A stretch of 64,000 nucleotides of DNA from Ligilactobacillus pobuzihii E100301 = KCTC 13174 (GTDB lineage Bacteria; Bacillota; Bacilli; Lactobacillales; Lactobacillaceae), in assembly GCF_000349725.1 (NCBI RefSeq), contig NZ_KB714700.1, positions 3,086 to 67,085 of the forward strand, written 5' to 3'. Shown piece after piece: positions 44,906-53,637 of this stretch. The notes under the pieces are model-generated. The model saw nothing but the letters and a program-made list of their open reading frames with translations, had not been told where the DNA came from and made no database searches. Every line of letters begins with the position of its first letter. Within the stretch, counting starts at the first letter, position 1. The translations under genes and the position numbers were made by a program.

Positions 44906-47383
44906 ATGAAGAAAATAAATGTAAGAGCTTTGGGACATAATGGTCCGATTGATTTTGTATTAAAACTAAATAATAATTCCCTAGAGGATATTGAAGTTAC
45001 CAAACATACAGAAACACCAGGGATCTTTAAGCAGGTTTTTGATAATCTGCGAGATAGTATATTAGATAACCAAAGTTTCCAAGTGGATGCGATAAGTGGC
45101 GCTACTGTTATGAGTCAAGCTATTTTAGATTCTGGGGAAAATGCAGTAGAAAATGCCGGTATTAAATTAGATAGTAAATCAAAAATATCTAGTAAAGAAA
45201 ATCAAAAGATAAATTCAGATGTAGTTGTTATTGGCAGCGGAGGTGCTGGTTTAGTTGCGGCTTGCCGTATGCTTGATTTAGGTAAAAGAGTTGTTTTGTT
45301 GGAGAAAAATGGATATTTAGGTGGCGCGACTATATTAAATGGATCGAACGTCACAGCAACAAATTCTAAAAAAGCTCAGGCCATTTTTGGAAACGATTCT
45401 AACAAAGATTCACCTGAACTTTTAGCTTCAGATGTTGCTGATGAATGCTTAAATACAAATGATAGTAGACTTACTAAATTGATGACAGAAAACATTGGTT
45501 CGGCTATTGACTTCATTAGTGGTTTTGCGGATCTACCTTATCAGAAAGCACAAACGCAAACTCCTGAGCACTCAGTACAACGTCAAGTAGAATTACCATC
45601 TTCTAGTAGTTTTGAGTTTATTCAAAAAGTGTCTAATGCTTTCAAGAAAAAAGGTGGAAAAATCTACCTGGATGCACGTGTTGAAGAGATATTAATGGAT
45701 GAAGATCAACAAGTTACAGGTGTAAAAGCAGAGAGTCGTAGTGGTAGTTTGACTGTTAATGCACCTGCAGTAATTATTGCTACAGGTGGGTACGGTGCTA
45801 ATCAGAAAATGAGGGGCGAAGAAAGCCAAGGGATAGATTATTATGGACCTCAGACTTCGACAGGTGATGCGTATGAATTTCTCAAGCCTCTCGATCCAAA
45901 ATCAACTAACATAGGCTGGTATAAAATTTACCCGCACGGTGTAGAAGTTGAACCTGGAATTGCTAAACTAACAACCTACGCTTCTAAAAAAGCTACGGAT
46001 ATGGGAGCAATATATGTTAATAGTGATGGAAAAAGAATCGTTAATGAATCTGATGTTTATGCAAAATTTCGGAATGCCGTTTTAAAACAACCAGACAAAA
46101 TTGCCTTTTTGATCATGGATAAACGAACCTGGGAAAGCTTTTATAATTTGTTGATCTTACATGACTTTTCTCCCGATGAAATAGAAGGATATTTTAAAAA
46201 TGAGGGTGAGAAAGCACCAGTTTTTGTGAAGGGAAGCTTGGCTCACGTTTGCCAAAAAGCAGGGATTAACTTTGATAATTTGCAGGAAACCATGCACTCA
46301 TATGAAAAGGCGGTTAAGCGTGGAAAGGATACTGAATTTGATCGTAGTGCACATTGGCTGCATAGTTATGAAGGTGAAGAATATTATGTGGTTGAACAAC
46401 GTGATCGTTTCGCAACAACTTTAGGTGGATTAGTAACGACTTCAGAGTTACAACTTCAAAGAAAAAATAATAAAACGATCCCAAATATTTGGTGCGTTGG
46501 AGAAGTTGTTGGTGGAGCAAATGGTCATGATTCAATGCCAAGTATGATGAATACGTGGAGTTTTTCTTCTGGTTATTTTGCAGCTAATAAGATTTTTTCA
46601 TATTTGCAAAAGAGTAAAAAAGATGTTGTTAAAGTTAAAAATGTTGAATTTGGAAGTGGGCGTCCGAAAGTTGCTGTTCCCTTGACCGCAAAAACTGAAG
46701 ACGATTTAATCGACCAAGCAAAACAGATTAACGGGGAAAATGCCGATTTAGTTGAATGGAGATTAGACAGTTTTCAAAATGTTGAAGATGAGCAGTCATT
46801 AAAACAGGCAAGTGTAAAGTTAAGACAGAATCTGCCCGATTTACCCGTTTTAGCAACCTTTAGAACGGTTAACGAGGGTGGTAACTATACCTTAAATAGT
46901 GATAAAGACTATTTTCAAATTTGTAGGAATGTTGTTATAAATCACCTGGCTGATCTAATGGATCTAGAACTAAAACATGATCAAGATACATTAAAAAATC
47001 TTATAAGCCTTGCCAAAAAAGAAAATATAAAGATAATAATGAGTAATCATAATTTTGAAAAAACAGATTCAAAAGAAGAAATCGTCCATAGATTATCCCT
47101 AATGGAGAAATTGGGCGCAGATATTGCTAAAATAGCGACTATGCCTAATAATTCAACCGACGTCTTAAAGCTTTTAGAAGCTACTGATGAAGCTAAAAGT
47201 GCTTTGAGCATACCTTTGATAACAATGTCAATGGGTGACATTGGTAAAATCTCTCGAGTTTCTGGAGAAATTTTTGGTTCGTGTTTAACCTTTGGTACTG
47301 TAGGACAATCTTCTGCCCCAGGGCAAATTGAGTCAAAACAGTTATTTGATCTGTTGGATGTATTTAAGCTGACTCATGACTAA
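44906..47383 (+). CDS. Fusion protein: FMN_bind + FAD fumarate-reductase-like domain + type I 3-dehydroquinate dehydratase
   Basis: An 825-residue cytoplasmic protein of three parts. Residues 1-88 are an FMN_bind domain with DAISGAT (61-67; Thr67 would hold covalent FMN). Residues 104-570 are a fumarate/urocanate-reductase-type FAD domain: VVVIGSGGAGLVAAC (106-120), ATGGYGANQ, GEVVGGANGHDSMPSMM. Residues 587-825 are a complete type I DHQ dehydratase with Glu618 in VEWRLD, Arg653 in TFRT, His715 in SNHNF, the Schiff-base Lys742 in AKIAT and SSAPGQ near 803. The dehydratase makes 3-dehydroshikimate. The attached reductase probably reduces it or shikimate at the ring double bond; the active-site segment TTLGG lacks the HTMGG histidine of fumarate reductase. 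The fused order is unusual. Confidence 0.9.
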   Translation: MKKINVRALGHNGPIDFVLKLNNNSLEDIEVTKHTETPGIFKQVFDNLRDSILDNQSFQVDAISGATVMSQAILDSGENAVENAGIKLDSKSKISSKENQKINSDVVVIGSGGAGLVAACRMLDLGKRVVLLEKNGYLGGATILNGSNVTATNSKKAQAIFGNDSNKDSPELLASDVADECLNTNDSRLTKLMTENIGSAIDFISGFADLPYQKAQTQTPEHSVQRQVELPSSSSFEFIQKVSNAFKKKGGKIYLDARVEEILMDEDQQVTGVKAESRSGSLTVNAPAVIIATGGYGANQKMRGEESQGIDYYGPQTSTGDAYEFLKPLDPKSTNIGWYKIYPHGVEVEPGIAKLTTYASKKATDMGAIYVNSDGKRIVNESDVYAKFRNAVLKQPDKIAFLIMDKRTWESFYNLLILHDFSPDEIEGYFKNEGEKAPVFVKGSLAHVCQKAGINFDNLQETMHSYEKAVKRGKDTEFDRSAHWLHSYEGEEYYVVEQRDRFATTLGGLVTTSELQLQRKNNKTIPNIWCVGEVVGGANGHDSMPSMMNTWSFSSGYFAANKIFSYLQKSKKDVVKVKNVEFGSGRPKVAVPLTAKTEDDLIDQAKQINGENADLVEWRLDSFQNVEDEQSLKQASVKLRQNLPDLPVLATFRTVNEGGNYTLNSDKDYFQICRNVVINHLADLMDLELKHDQDTLKNLISLAKKENIKIIMSNHNFEKTDSKEEIVHRLSLMEKLGADIAKIATMPNNSTDVLKLLEATDEAKSALSIPLITMSMGDIGKISRVSGEIFGSCLTFGTVGQSSAPGQIESKQLFDLLDVFKLTHD

Positions 47384-47406
47384 TTTAGTGTAGTATTTTG
47401 GATATT

Positions 47407-47465
47407 AAATCACCTATGTAAATGAATTTAGTTATAGTTCATTGACGTGGGTGATTATTTTTGAT
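47407..47465 (+). terminator. Terminator after the fusion gene
   Basis: AATCACC pairs with GGTGATT and the stem extends through TGTAAATGAA / TTCATTGACG, followed by a T-run. Confidence 0.75.
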
Positions 47466-47533
47466 TATCATATTGTATGTTGTGAAACGTTGAACTATAA
47501 TTTATTTATCGTTTTAATTTTATCATTTGTACT

Positions 47534-47548
47534 TTGTTACTTAATTCA
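47534..47548. promoter_or_regulatory. Shared motif upstream of MFS B
   Basis: TTGTTACTTAATTCA, identical to 43566-43580, lies 27-41 bp before the start of MFS B. Its presence in front of both outward operons of the island suggests one regulator. Confidence 0.55.
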
Positions 47549-47575
47549 AATAATGCACAGGTGGTGATTTAAAAA

Positions 47576-48817
47576 ATGTTAAAAAAAGAAAGAGTTAAAA
47601 CAACTTGTAGTTTATATTTCAACTATTTTATTCATGGTATAGGCATAGTTATTTTAGCTCAAAATATGACATTTTTAGGAAAACAATGGGGAGTAGGCAA
47701 TGATGGTGTTTCATATATTATTTCTTCTTTAGGTATTGGACGATTACTTGTTTTGTATGTATCTGGTGATTTGTCTGACAAATTAGGGCGCAAACTGTTT
47801 ATTAATATTGGCATAATAACCTATCTTCTTTTCTTTACCGGGATCATTGTTTCAAGATCAATTTATACGGCTTATTTTTTCGGTGTTTTGGCTGGAATGG
47901 CTAATTCGTTTCTAGACTCAGGAACCTATCCAGCATTAATGGAATTATATCCAGAAAATAAGGCTAGCTTTAGCATACTAATAAAAGCATTTGCCTCGAT
48001 TGGAGAGTTAGTTTTACCTATTTTTGTGGCTTTGTTGGAAAAATTTTCTTTCTGGTATGGTTGGTCATTTATTTTTTGTGCACTTACACTGCTTATTAAC
48101 TTGATCTTTATGAAAAATAGGCAGTTTCCTAATATTGAAAAAGAGGAACAAGTTGAAAAAAGTAAAATAAAATATGTAGATCCTAAAAAGGATAAGCATA
48201 AAATTAACAGTCCAACTAAGATAATATTAGGCGTTATTTTAACGGTTTTTGGCTATATTTCGATGGCAACTTTTTATATAATTAGCCAGTGGTTAACTCA
48301 GTATGGTATTAGTGTAGTTGATCTTAATATTGTTCATGCTCGAATGCTTGTTAGTATATATAGTATTGGTTCAATTTTAGGTGTCATTTTAACTGCAGTA
48401 TTAGTTAATCGCTGGGTCAAACCCATTTGGTTTATGTTCTTCGATACGGTTATTTCTTTTTTGACGTTGTTGATAATGTCCATGTTTCCTAACCATATAG
48501 TAATGATTTGTGGTTCTTTTATTATAGGCTGTTCAGCTGCGAGCGGGGTTATGCAGATCGGTTTAACAATTATGAGTGATATTTTTCCGAACTTTCGTGG
48601 CAGAGTTACTGGTATCTATTATACTGCCAGTGCGTTAGCTTCTTTTTCGATCCCAGTTATTACTGGGATGTTGGCCAAAACCAGTATTCACTATATCATG
48701 TGGTTTGATACATTATTGTCTCTTGGTGGGATCGTTTGTAGTGTATTGGTTATATTGATTTCAAATTCCCACAACGTGGATGTAAAGAGTGACGTTATTA
48801 ATAAAACGTCGGTTTAG
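47576..48817 (+). CDS. MFS transporter B of quinate/shikimate island
   Basis: A 413-residue MFS carrier with 12 hydrophobic segments, paralogous to MFS A (41427-42623). It carries GDLSDKLGRKLF near 64-75 and LAGMANSFLDSGTYPALMELYP near 104-125. It differs mostly in the central cytoplasmic loop (residues 188-215, very lysine-rich). The start codon follows AGGTGG. The pair may divide uptake of quinate and of shikimate, or uptake and product export. It ends 21 bp before the right direct repeat. Confidence 0.85.
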   Translation: MLKKERVKTTCSLYFNYFIHGIGIVILAQNMTFLGKQWGVGNDGVSYIISSLGIGRLLVLYVSGDLSDKLGRKLFINIGIITYLLFFTGIIVSRSIYTAYFFGVLAGMANSFLDSGTYPALMELYPENKASFSILIKAFASIGELVLPIFVALLEKFSFWYGWSFIFCALTLLINLIFMKNRQFPNIEKEEQVEKSKIKYVDPKKDKHKINSPTKIILGVILTVFGYISMATFYIISQWLTQYGISVVDLNIVHARMLVSIYSIGSILGVILTAVLVNRWVKPIWFMFFDTVISFLTLLIMSMFPNHIVMICGSFIIGCSAASGVMQIGLTIMSDIFPNFRGRVTGIYYTASALASFSIPVITGMLAKTSIHYIMWFDTLLSLGGIVCSVLVILISNSHNVDVKSDVINKTSV

Positions 48818-48838
48818 ATGTCACACTTTTAAGCCGCA

Positions 48839-48936
48839 ATCATGTTGAACAAGACTAATGATAAACACATTAGTGAATAGATACTAATAACACCATTTGC
48901 TTAGTAGAAACAATTTCTATTAGGCAAATGGTGTTT
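48839..48936 (+). repeat. 98-bp direct repeat, right copy
   Basis: Identical to 41315-41412. Here the first 41 bp are an orphan end of the MFS reading frame with its TAG, separated from any gene body, followed by the same terminator hairpin (48889-48936). Confidence 0.97.
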
Positions 48937-49125
48937 TAAAATACAATAGATATTCAAAGCTTCAAGATGTTAAATATACAAATTTGATTGTTTATCATAA
49001 ATTTGGAAGATAATAGCACAATTTTCTACATTTTTTCGATTACAGATCAAATCCGCTAATAATTGATCGGCCCCACGAACATGCTTTCTATTGCGGTGTT
49101 TTTATCGTTAAAAAGTGATAGGCAT

Positions 49126-49788
49126 TTAGCTTATTGTTTTACTTTGTTGTGGTTCGACGTAAATGAAATTAGCGATTTCTTTGCTGACCATGATATGTTT
49201 ACCTTTGGGCGTAAGCAACATGAAAACATTAAAATCGTGATCATAGTTTTCCACTGTTAATTTTGTATTTAAGGCTAAATTAAGCTCAGAAAAATAATGG
49301 ATCATATTTTCACTCCCGTAATATTCTCTTAGGGTAACTACTTTTCCTGCTTTGGTATTGCTTAACAGATCCAAATTAGAGTTAAAAATTTCTGGGTTTT
49401 GAACTTCCGAACCGGAAAAAGTTTTCTCTGGTTTTCCTAACTTATAATTTATTTCTTGCAGTAGCATTTCACTAGAAAAATCAGCTAGTAACCATGCTTG
49501 TTGGACTACTTCTGATAAGGATAAATCAAAATGTCTTTCCAATAAAACTTCACATAAACGAAACTTTTGCATAATTTGCTGCGCTTTTTGTTGTCCCTTT
49601 TCACTTAAAAAAACTTTGCCATACTTTTTCCCTTTAACTAATCCCCGTTCACGCAGCTTTTGGGTAAACTCGGTGGTGGAAGCAGGAGTAACTTTTAACA
49701 GTTCCGATAATTGTTTGTTAGCGATACCTCCCTTTAAATAACTCCCTTCAAAAATAGCACGTAAATAAGTATCTTCTATTGTTCGCAT
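49126..49788 (-). CDS. mntR: DtxR/MntR-family manganese-dependent repressor
   Basis: 220 residues from ATG 49788, preferred over ATG 49809 because GGAGAA lies before it. The N-terminal winged helix ([28 protein letters not shown], key SELL.V...S.TE....L...GLV) matches DtxR/MntR, followed by the dimerisation helices [26 protein letters not shown] and a C-terminal FeoA/SH3-like domain. It is divergent from mntH, its expected target. With Mn it should repress mntH by binding the 64-106-bp space between the genes. Confidence 0.88.
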   Translation of the reverse strand: MRTIEDTYLRAIFEGSYLKGGIANKQLSELLKVTPASTTEFTQKLRERGLVKGKKYGKVFLSEKGQQKAQQIMQKFRLCEVLLERHFDLSLSEVVQQAWLLADFSSEMLLQEINYKLGKPEKTFSGSEVQNPEIFNSNLDLLSNTKAGKVVTLREYYGSENMIHYFSELNLALNTKLTVENYDHDFNVFMLLTPKGKHIMVSKEIANFIYVEPQQSKTIS

Positions 49789-49825
49789 TTCAAAATATTC
49801 TCCTTCCATTCTTCAGTTACCCAAA

Positions 49826-49861
49826 ATATATGTTTCAATATGTACAAAACTATTGTACAAT
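49826..49861. promoter_or_regulatory. mntR/mntH divergent promoter with palindromic sequence
   Basis: ATATGTTTCAATATGTAC and ATTGTACAAT (a perfect 10-bp palindrome, 49852-49861) fall in the short gap. TTCAAT and TACAAT at 17-bp spacing are a candidate mntH promoter, so a repressor here would block it. Confidence 0.5.
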
Positions 49862-49894
49862 AGACGTGGTTTAAAAAGAAAGGTGGTTTTTTCA

Positions 49895-51487
49895 TTGAGC
49901 CAAAATGAATCCAAGACTCATAAACAACATTTGATCCATTATGCTAATGGACCTTCCTTAGAGGAAATAAATGGTACGGTCGAAGTACCTAAAGGCAAAG
50001 GATTCTGGAAAACATTATTTATGTATTCTGGACCAGGTGCTTTAGTGGCTGTCGGGTATATGGATCCCGGTAATTGGTCAACTTCTATTACTGGTGGGCA
50101 AAACTTCTCTTACCTGCTAATGTCAGTGATTTTGATGTCGAGTTTGATTGCCATGTTGTTACAATATATGGCTGCTAAACTGGGCATTGTAAGTCAAATG
50201 GATCTAGCGCAGGCAACTAGAGCGCGGACTGGTAAAACTTTAGGTATTATTTTGTGGATCATGACAGAATTAGCTATTATGGCGACAGATATTGCTGAAG
50301 TTATTGGGGGTGCGATCGCACTTTACCTGCTGTTTAATATTCCGTTAGTGATTGCCGTTTTCTTGACTGTATTGGATGTTTTATTATTGCTCTTATTAAC
50401 TAAAATCGGCTTTCGGAAAATCGAAGCGATCGTTGTTTGTTTAATTTTAGTTATTTTAGCTGTTTTTATTTATCAAGTAGCTTTGTCTGATCCTGCATGG
50501 GGTGAGATGTTTAAAGGTTTAGTGCCAACGGGTAAAACATTTGCTTCATCACCTGACATTCAAGGTATGACACCTATTTCAGGTGCTTTGGGTATTATCG
50601 GTGCTACTGTTATGCCGCATAATTTGTACTTGCATTCTGCTATTTCGCAAACTCGTAAAATTGATCATAACGATCAAGAAGACGTTGCTCGGACAGTTAA
50701 ATTCTCGACTTGGGATTCTAATATTCAATTATCGTTAGCCTTTGTTGTTAATGCTTTGCTTTTGGTCATGGGTGTTGCAGTTTTCAAATCCGGGACAGTA
50801 GAAGATCCTTCATTCTTTGGTTTGTATACAGCTCTTTCCGATACTTCAAAACTAAGTAACGGTGTTTTGATCGCTGTGGCTAAATCTGGGGTCTTATCAA
50901 CACTTTTTGCGGTTGCTTTACTAGCTTCAGGTCAAAATTCAACTATTACGGGTACTCTAACAGGACAAGTTATCATGGAAGGTTTTATCCACATGAAAAT
51001 GCCTTTGTGGGCACGTCGTTTAGTTACACGTTTGATTTCGGTCATTCCAGTTTTAATTGCCGTTCTCTCGACTAGTGGTCAAAGTGAAGTTAGACAACAC
51101 GTTGCTATCAACAACTTAATGAACAACTCACAGGTTTTCTTAGCCTTTGCCTTGCCATTTTCAATGTTGCCTTTGTTAATGTTAACTAATAGTAAAACAG
51201 AAATGGGTTCACGTTTTAAGAATTCACTTTGGGTCAATATCTTAGGTTGGGGCTCTGTCATTGGCTTAACTTACTTGAATATGATTGGTTTGCCGGGATC
51301 AATTGAAGCTTTCTATGGTGATAACCCGACTGCTGCTCAAATTTCTACTGCTGATAATATTGCTTATGTCATTATTGTTTTAATTATCGCTTTGTTGATT
51401 TGGACAATCACTGATTTATATCGTGGAGATAAACGTTTAGCGCAAAAAGAAGCTCTAGAACAGGAACGGAATCAAGGAGGACAATGA
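49895..51487 (+). CDS. mntH: Nramp-family Mn2+/Fe2+ transporter MntH
   Basis: 530 residues from TTG 49895, which follows GAAAGGTGG; the longer reading from 49853 lies in the promoter. It has about 11 hydrophobic helices and the Nramp signature residues: MDPGNWSTS in helix 1 and MPHNLYLHS in helix 6, which hold the metal. It imports Mn with protons, important for catalase-free lactobacilli. The cytoplasmic N-terminus is 45 residues. It is cotranscribed with a universal stress protein gene. Confidence 0.95.
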   Translation: MSQNESKTHKQHLIHYANGPSLEEINGTVEVPKGKGFWKTLFMYSGPGALVAVGYMDPGNWSTSITGGQNFSYLLMSVILMSSLIAMLLQYMAAKLGIVSQMDLAQATRARTGKTLGIILWIMTELAIMATDIAEVIGGAIALYLLFNIPLVIAVFLTVLDVLLLLLLTKIGFRKIEAIVVCLILVILAVFIYQVALSDPAWGEMFKGLVPTGKTFASSPDIQGMTPISGALGIIGATVMPHNLYLHSAISQTRKIDHNDQEDVARTVKFSTWDSNIQLSLAFVVNALLLVMGVAVFKSGTVEDPSFFGLYTALSDTSKLSNGVLIAVAKSGVLSTLFAVALLASGQNSTITGTLTGQVIMEGFIHMKMPLWARRLVTRLISVIPVLIAVLSTSGQSEVRQHVAINNLMNNSQVFLAFALPFSMLPLLMLTNSKTEMGSRFKNSLWVNILGWGSVIGLTYLNMIGLPGSIEAFYGDNPTAAQISTADNIAYVIIVLIIALLIWTITDLYRGDKRLAQKEALEQERNQGGQ

Positions 51488-51489
51488 TC

Positions 51490-51930
51490 ATGGCTGAAAA
51501 ACAAACAAAATTTACGCGTGTTTTAGTCGGAACTGATGATTCACATGACGCACAGCTTGCTTTCCATTATGCAATTGATTATGCCAAGGAAAATGACGCA
51601 GAATTGTTTATTGTTTCTGTGTTAGAAAGTAATGAAATGAATGTTTACCAAGCGCTTGATGACGATTATATTCATGGTGAAAGAGAAGCGCTAGAAAAGC
51701 ACGTGCTTGAATATGAAAAGGAAGCAAAAGAAGCGGGCGTGACAAAAGTTCAGACGGTGGTTGCTGAAGGAAAACCGGGTAGAACGATCGTTAACGATGT
51801 TATTCCGCATATTAAACCAGATCTGTTGATCATTGGTTCCTTTGATAAGCCAGGTGTTGCGCGTCGGTTCGGGAGCGAAGCAGCTTACATGGCCAAATAT
51901 GCGCCAATTTCTGTGTTAGTTATGCGTTAA
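51490..51930 (+). CDS. Universal stress protein (UspA family)
   Basis: 146 residues from ATG 51490, 9 bp after AGGAGG (ATG 51484 is too close). It has the Usp fold: RVLVGTDDSHDAQLAFHYAIDYA at the start and the nucleotide motif LLIIGSFDKPGVARRFGSEAAYMAKYAPISVLVMR (key G.....G..RR..GS.A..M...A...V.V). It follows mntH directly, as in other lactobacilli. The role is in stress, not defined. Confidence 0.88.
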   Translation: MAEKQTKFTRVLVGTDDSHDAQLAFHYAIDYAKENDAELFIVSVLESNEMNVYQALDDDYIHGEREALEKHVLEYEKEAKEAGVTKVQTVVAEGKPGRTIVNDVIPHIKPDLLIIGSFDKPGVARRFGSEAAYMAKYAPISVLVMR

Positions 51931-52040
51931 TTCACTGATTTTTTTACCAAACTCGTTTAAGTAGTCGAACTGTGTGAATCAAAAGTCTGCAAAACTTCTA
52001 AACGATTCACCCTGCTCGGTTTTAAGTGGAGGTTATTTTT

Positions 52041-52130
52041 ATGATGTACAAACTAATAGCTTCTTTTAACATCACAACACAATTAGAGTTTAAGTTATTA
52101 TTTGCTTCGTTCAAAAGATTTTTTTGCTAA
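52041..52130 (+). CDS. Possible 29-residue small ORF
   Basis: ATG 52041 follows AGTGGAGGT at 7 bp, a perfect ribosome site, and opens MMYKLIASFNITTQLEFKLL with nine further residues, mildly hydrophobic and basic at the end. No homologue is known to me. The remaining bases of the gap 51931-52418 hold only a repeat and AT-rich sequence. Confidence 0.35.
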   Translation: MMYKLIASFNITTQLEFKLLFASFKRFFC

Positions 52131-52144
52131 ATTTTATACAAAAA

Positions 52145-52361
52145 AGAGTGAGACAAAAGATGTTTTGAAGCCGATTTGTAACGATGATTGCGTTATTTTG
52201 GGGCGTAGCAAAGCGAAGAACTAGAATAAATGCAATCGTTGTTACAGTGAGGCTTCAGTCTTTTGGAACGCGTTTAAGGGCCATCGATCTATCCATATTT
52301 AATGGGTTAAATCGATGGCCCTTTTAGAATCACACAGCTAGTTATGTCCCAGCTCCTTTTT
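52145..52361 (+). repeat. Dispersed intergenic repeat A, long copy
   Basis: Starts GAGTGAGACAAAAGATG, then TTTTGAAGCCGATTTGTAAC, GATTGCGTTATTTTGGGGCG, CAATCGTTGTTACAGTGAGG, CTTCAGTCTTTTGGAACGCG, a hairpin GGGCCATCGATC / AATCGATGGCCC, and ends GTTATGTCCCAGCTCC. It is very similar to the copy at 38262-38470. Confidence 0.83.
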
Positions 52362-52418
52362 TACCACTAAATTATTTTTTACAAGAACAAAAGAATCTCA
52401 AGTGAAAGGTGTTTTTAC

Positions 52419-52703
52419 ATGAATGAATATGATAACTTATTACAACATTGCCGTGAAATTGGTGATACAGTCCTAGAAAATAATTTTAGACCGATAGCCG
52501 AGGTGACACATTCCATGGGGATCTCAGCTAATATGTTTGCAATCAAGTTTAGTGATCTACCTGGTTTTAATCATGTTGATCTTCAAGATCCCCAAAGTTG
52601 GGGTAACGCTGCTTTATGTAAGAGCCAGGGGATTGGTTTTATTAGAATGAACGATTATACCAGAGAAAGACTGAACCAATATTTAAATAGCCAAATTTTC
52701 TAA
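52419..52703 (+). CDS. Hypothetical small protein (94 residues)
   Basis: A short cytoplasmic protein I do not recognise. It is polar, contains HCREIGDTVLENNFRPIAEV, SWGNAALCKSQGIGFIRM and no membrane helix. GTGAAAGGTG precedes ATG 52419, and a strong terminator follows, so it looks like a real monocistronic gene. No neighbour explains it. Confidence 0.5.
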   Translation: MNEYDNLLQHCREIGDTVLENNFRPIAEVTHSMGISANMFAIKFSDLPGFNHVDLQDPQSWGNAALCKSQGIGFIRMNDYTRERLNQYLNSQIF

Positions 52704-52716
52704 AAACTCATACTTA

Positions 52717-52772
52717 AAGAGCAAAAGAACTATCGCAAAAAGGTTGATAATTGTGATAGTTCTTTTGCTCTC
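52717..52772 (+). terminator. Strong intrinsic terminator
   Basis: AGAGCAAAAGAACTATCGCA pairs with TTGTGATAGTTCTTTTGCTC-T with a small loop, a nearly perfect long stem. Confidence 0.85.
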
Positions 52773-52882
52773 ATGGTTACACAGTAAAGGTACATCCGTG
52801 CAACTTCACCATACATTCAATCACGACTTAATGCAAGCATTTTTCAATGGTGCACAATTTTTTACTTAGCAAATTATTATGA

Positions 52883-53195
52883 ATGTTGGCATTCGCCATG
52901 TTAATAAATCCAAAATATTTGCTTACTGTTGATCTAGGTAAGCCTTATTTAAAAAATTTAAATACACTTGTGCATGATGATAAGACTCAGTCAGAAACAG
53001 CTGAGTTTTATAAAGAAAGCACAGTATTCATACCATCCCAAAGCCGGAAAAGATGGCAAACAAATTATGGTGCATGGAACTTTACTCCCACTGCTAAAAT
53101 TCCCAGGGGTAATTATACTGGGTATATTGATGTTGAGGTGGATTACGTTAATTTATTTACCAAGTCAGCAGGAACATTTTAGATTTAGTAGATAG
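52883..53195 (+). pseudogene. Probable gene relic, two overlapping frames
   Basis: Frames 52883-53182 and 52968-53195 both read partly like protein (NPKYLLTVDLGKPYLKNLNT; YHPKAGKDGKQIMVHGTLLP), and changing between them gives a smoother chain. No start with a ribosome site and no family are recognised. It is probably a decayed coding fragment; the gap around it holds no other gene. Confidence 0.3.
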
Positions 53196-53320
53196 TAGGG
53201 ACGAATGTAATGAAAGCAGGTATTGGCTAATAAAATGCATCCGGGTTGTCATGTAAATCACGAATAATTCTAAGGTTTAGAGCTTAAATATCTAAAAATA
53301 AAGGGAGACATATATATAAG

Positions 53321-53366
53321 AAAATGGTTGACTCATCAAAATTAATCGGTGAGTCAACCATTTTTA
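53321..53366. terminator. Bidirectional hairpin terminator
   Basis: AAAATGGTTGACTCA pairs with TGAGTCAACCATTTTT. It can end the minus-strand small-protein genes at 53442. Confidence 0.85.
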
Positions 53367-53441
53367 ATACTGTATGATCAGCTAGCTTAACTTCTTATGA
53401 TTTGTAAAGTTATGCCAGCTCTTTTTATAAAGTAGTAGCCG

Positions 53442-53600
53442 TTAGTCACTTACGATATAGATTTTTTCTAAAACAAATTGCAAAACAAAAGCTATACAAA
53501 CGGCATACAATATGTAATTAGTGTTGAGCAGCCATGCATCAATTGTGACCAAGACACAAATTGTATTGATAATTATCTTTTTGAGGTTATTATTGAGCAT
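53442..53600 (-). CDS. Small membrane protein (52 residues)
   Basis: ATG 53600 follows GAGGAGATACC on the minus strand. The product has a hydrophilic start (MLNNNLKKIIINT), a likely helix through ICVLVTIDAWLL, and a second hydrophobic stretch YILYAVCIAFVLQFVL before a short polar end. It is the last gene of a row of three small minus-strand genes ending in the hairpin at 53321-53366. The function is unknown. Confidence 0.5.
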   Translation of the reverse strand: MLNNNLKKIIINTICVLVTIDAWLLNTNYILYAVCIAFVLQFVLEKIYIVSD

Positions 53601-53637
53601 AAAGGTATCTCCTCGTATTCTTTTTATTTGCGTTTAT

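Larger units (their letters stand above)
41413..48936. mobile_element. Putative acquired quinate/shikimate island bounded by direct repeats
   Basis: The 7,426 bp between the repeats, plus one repeat copy, behave like an inserted block: gene content is functionally closed (two MFS carriers, YdiB-like dehydrogenase, LysR regulator, reductase-AroD fusion), the sequence is visibly more AT-rich than the flanks, and the flanking 98-bp copies duplicate a host gene end. Removing it would restore MFS gene, terminator, then mntR. No integrase or transposase is present, so the mechanism is unknown. Confidence 0.7.

Noticed and set aside
41315-48936. Composite transposon or prophage
   Set aside because: The repeats are host gene ends rather than IS elements, and no transposase, integrase or phage gene lies between them.
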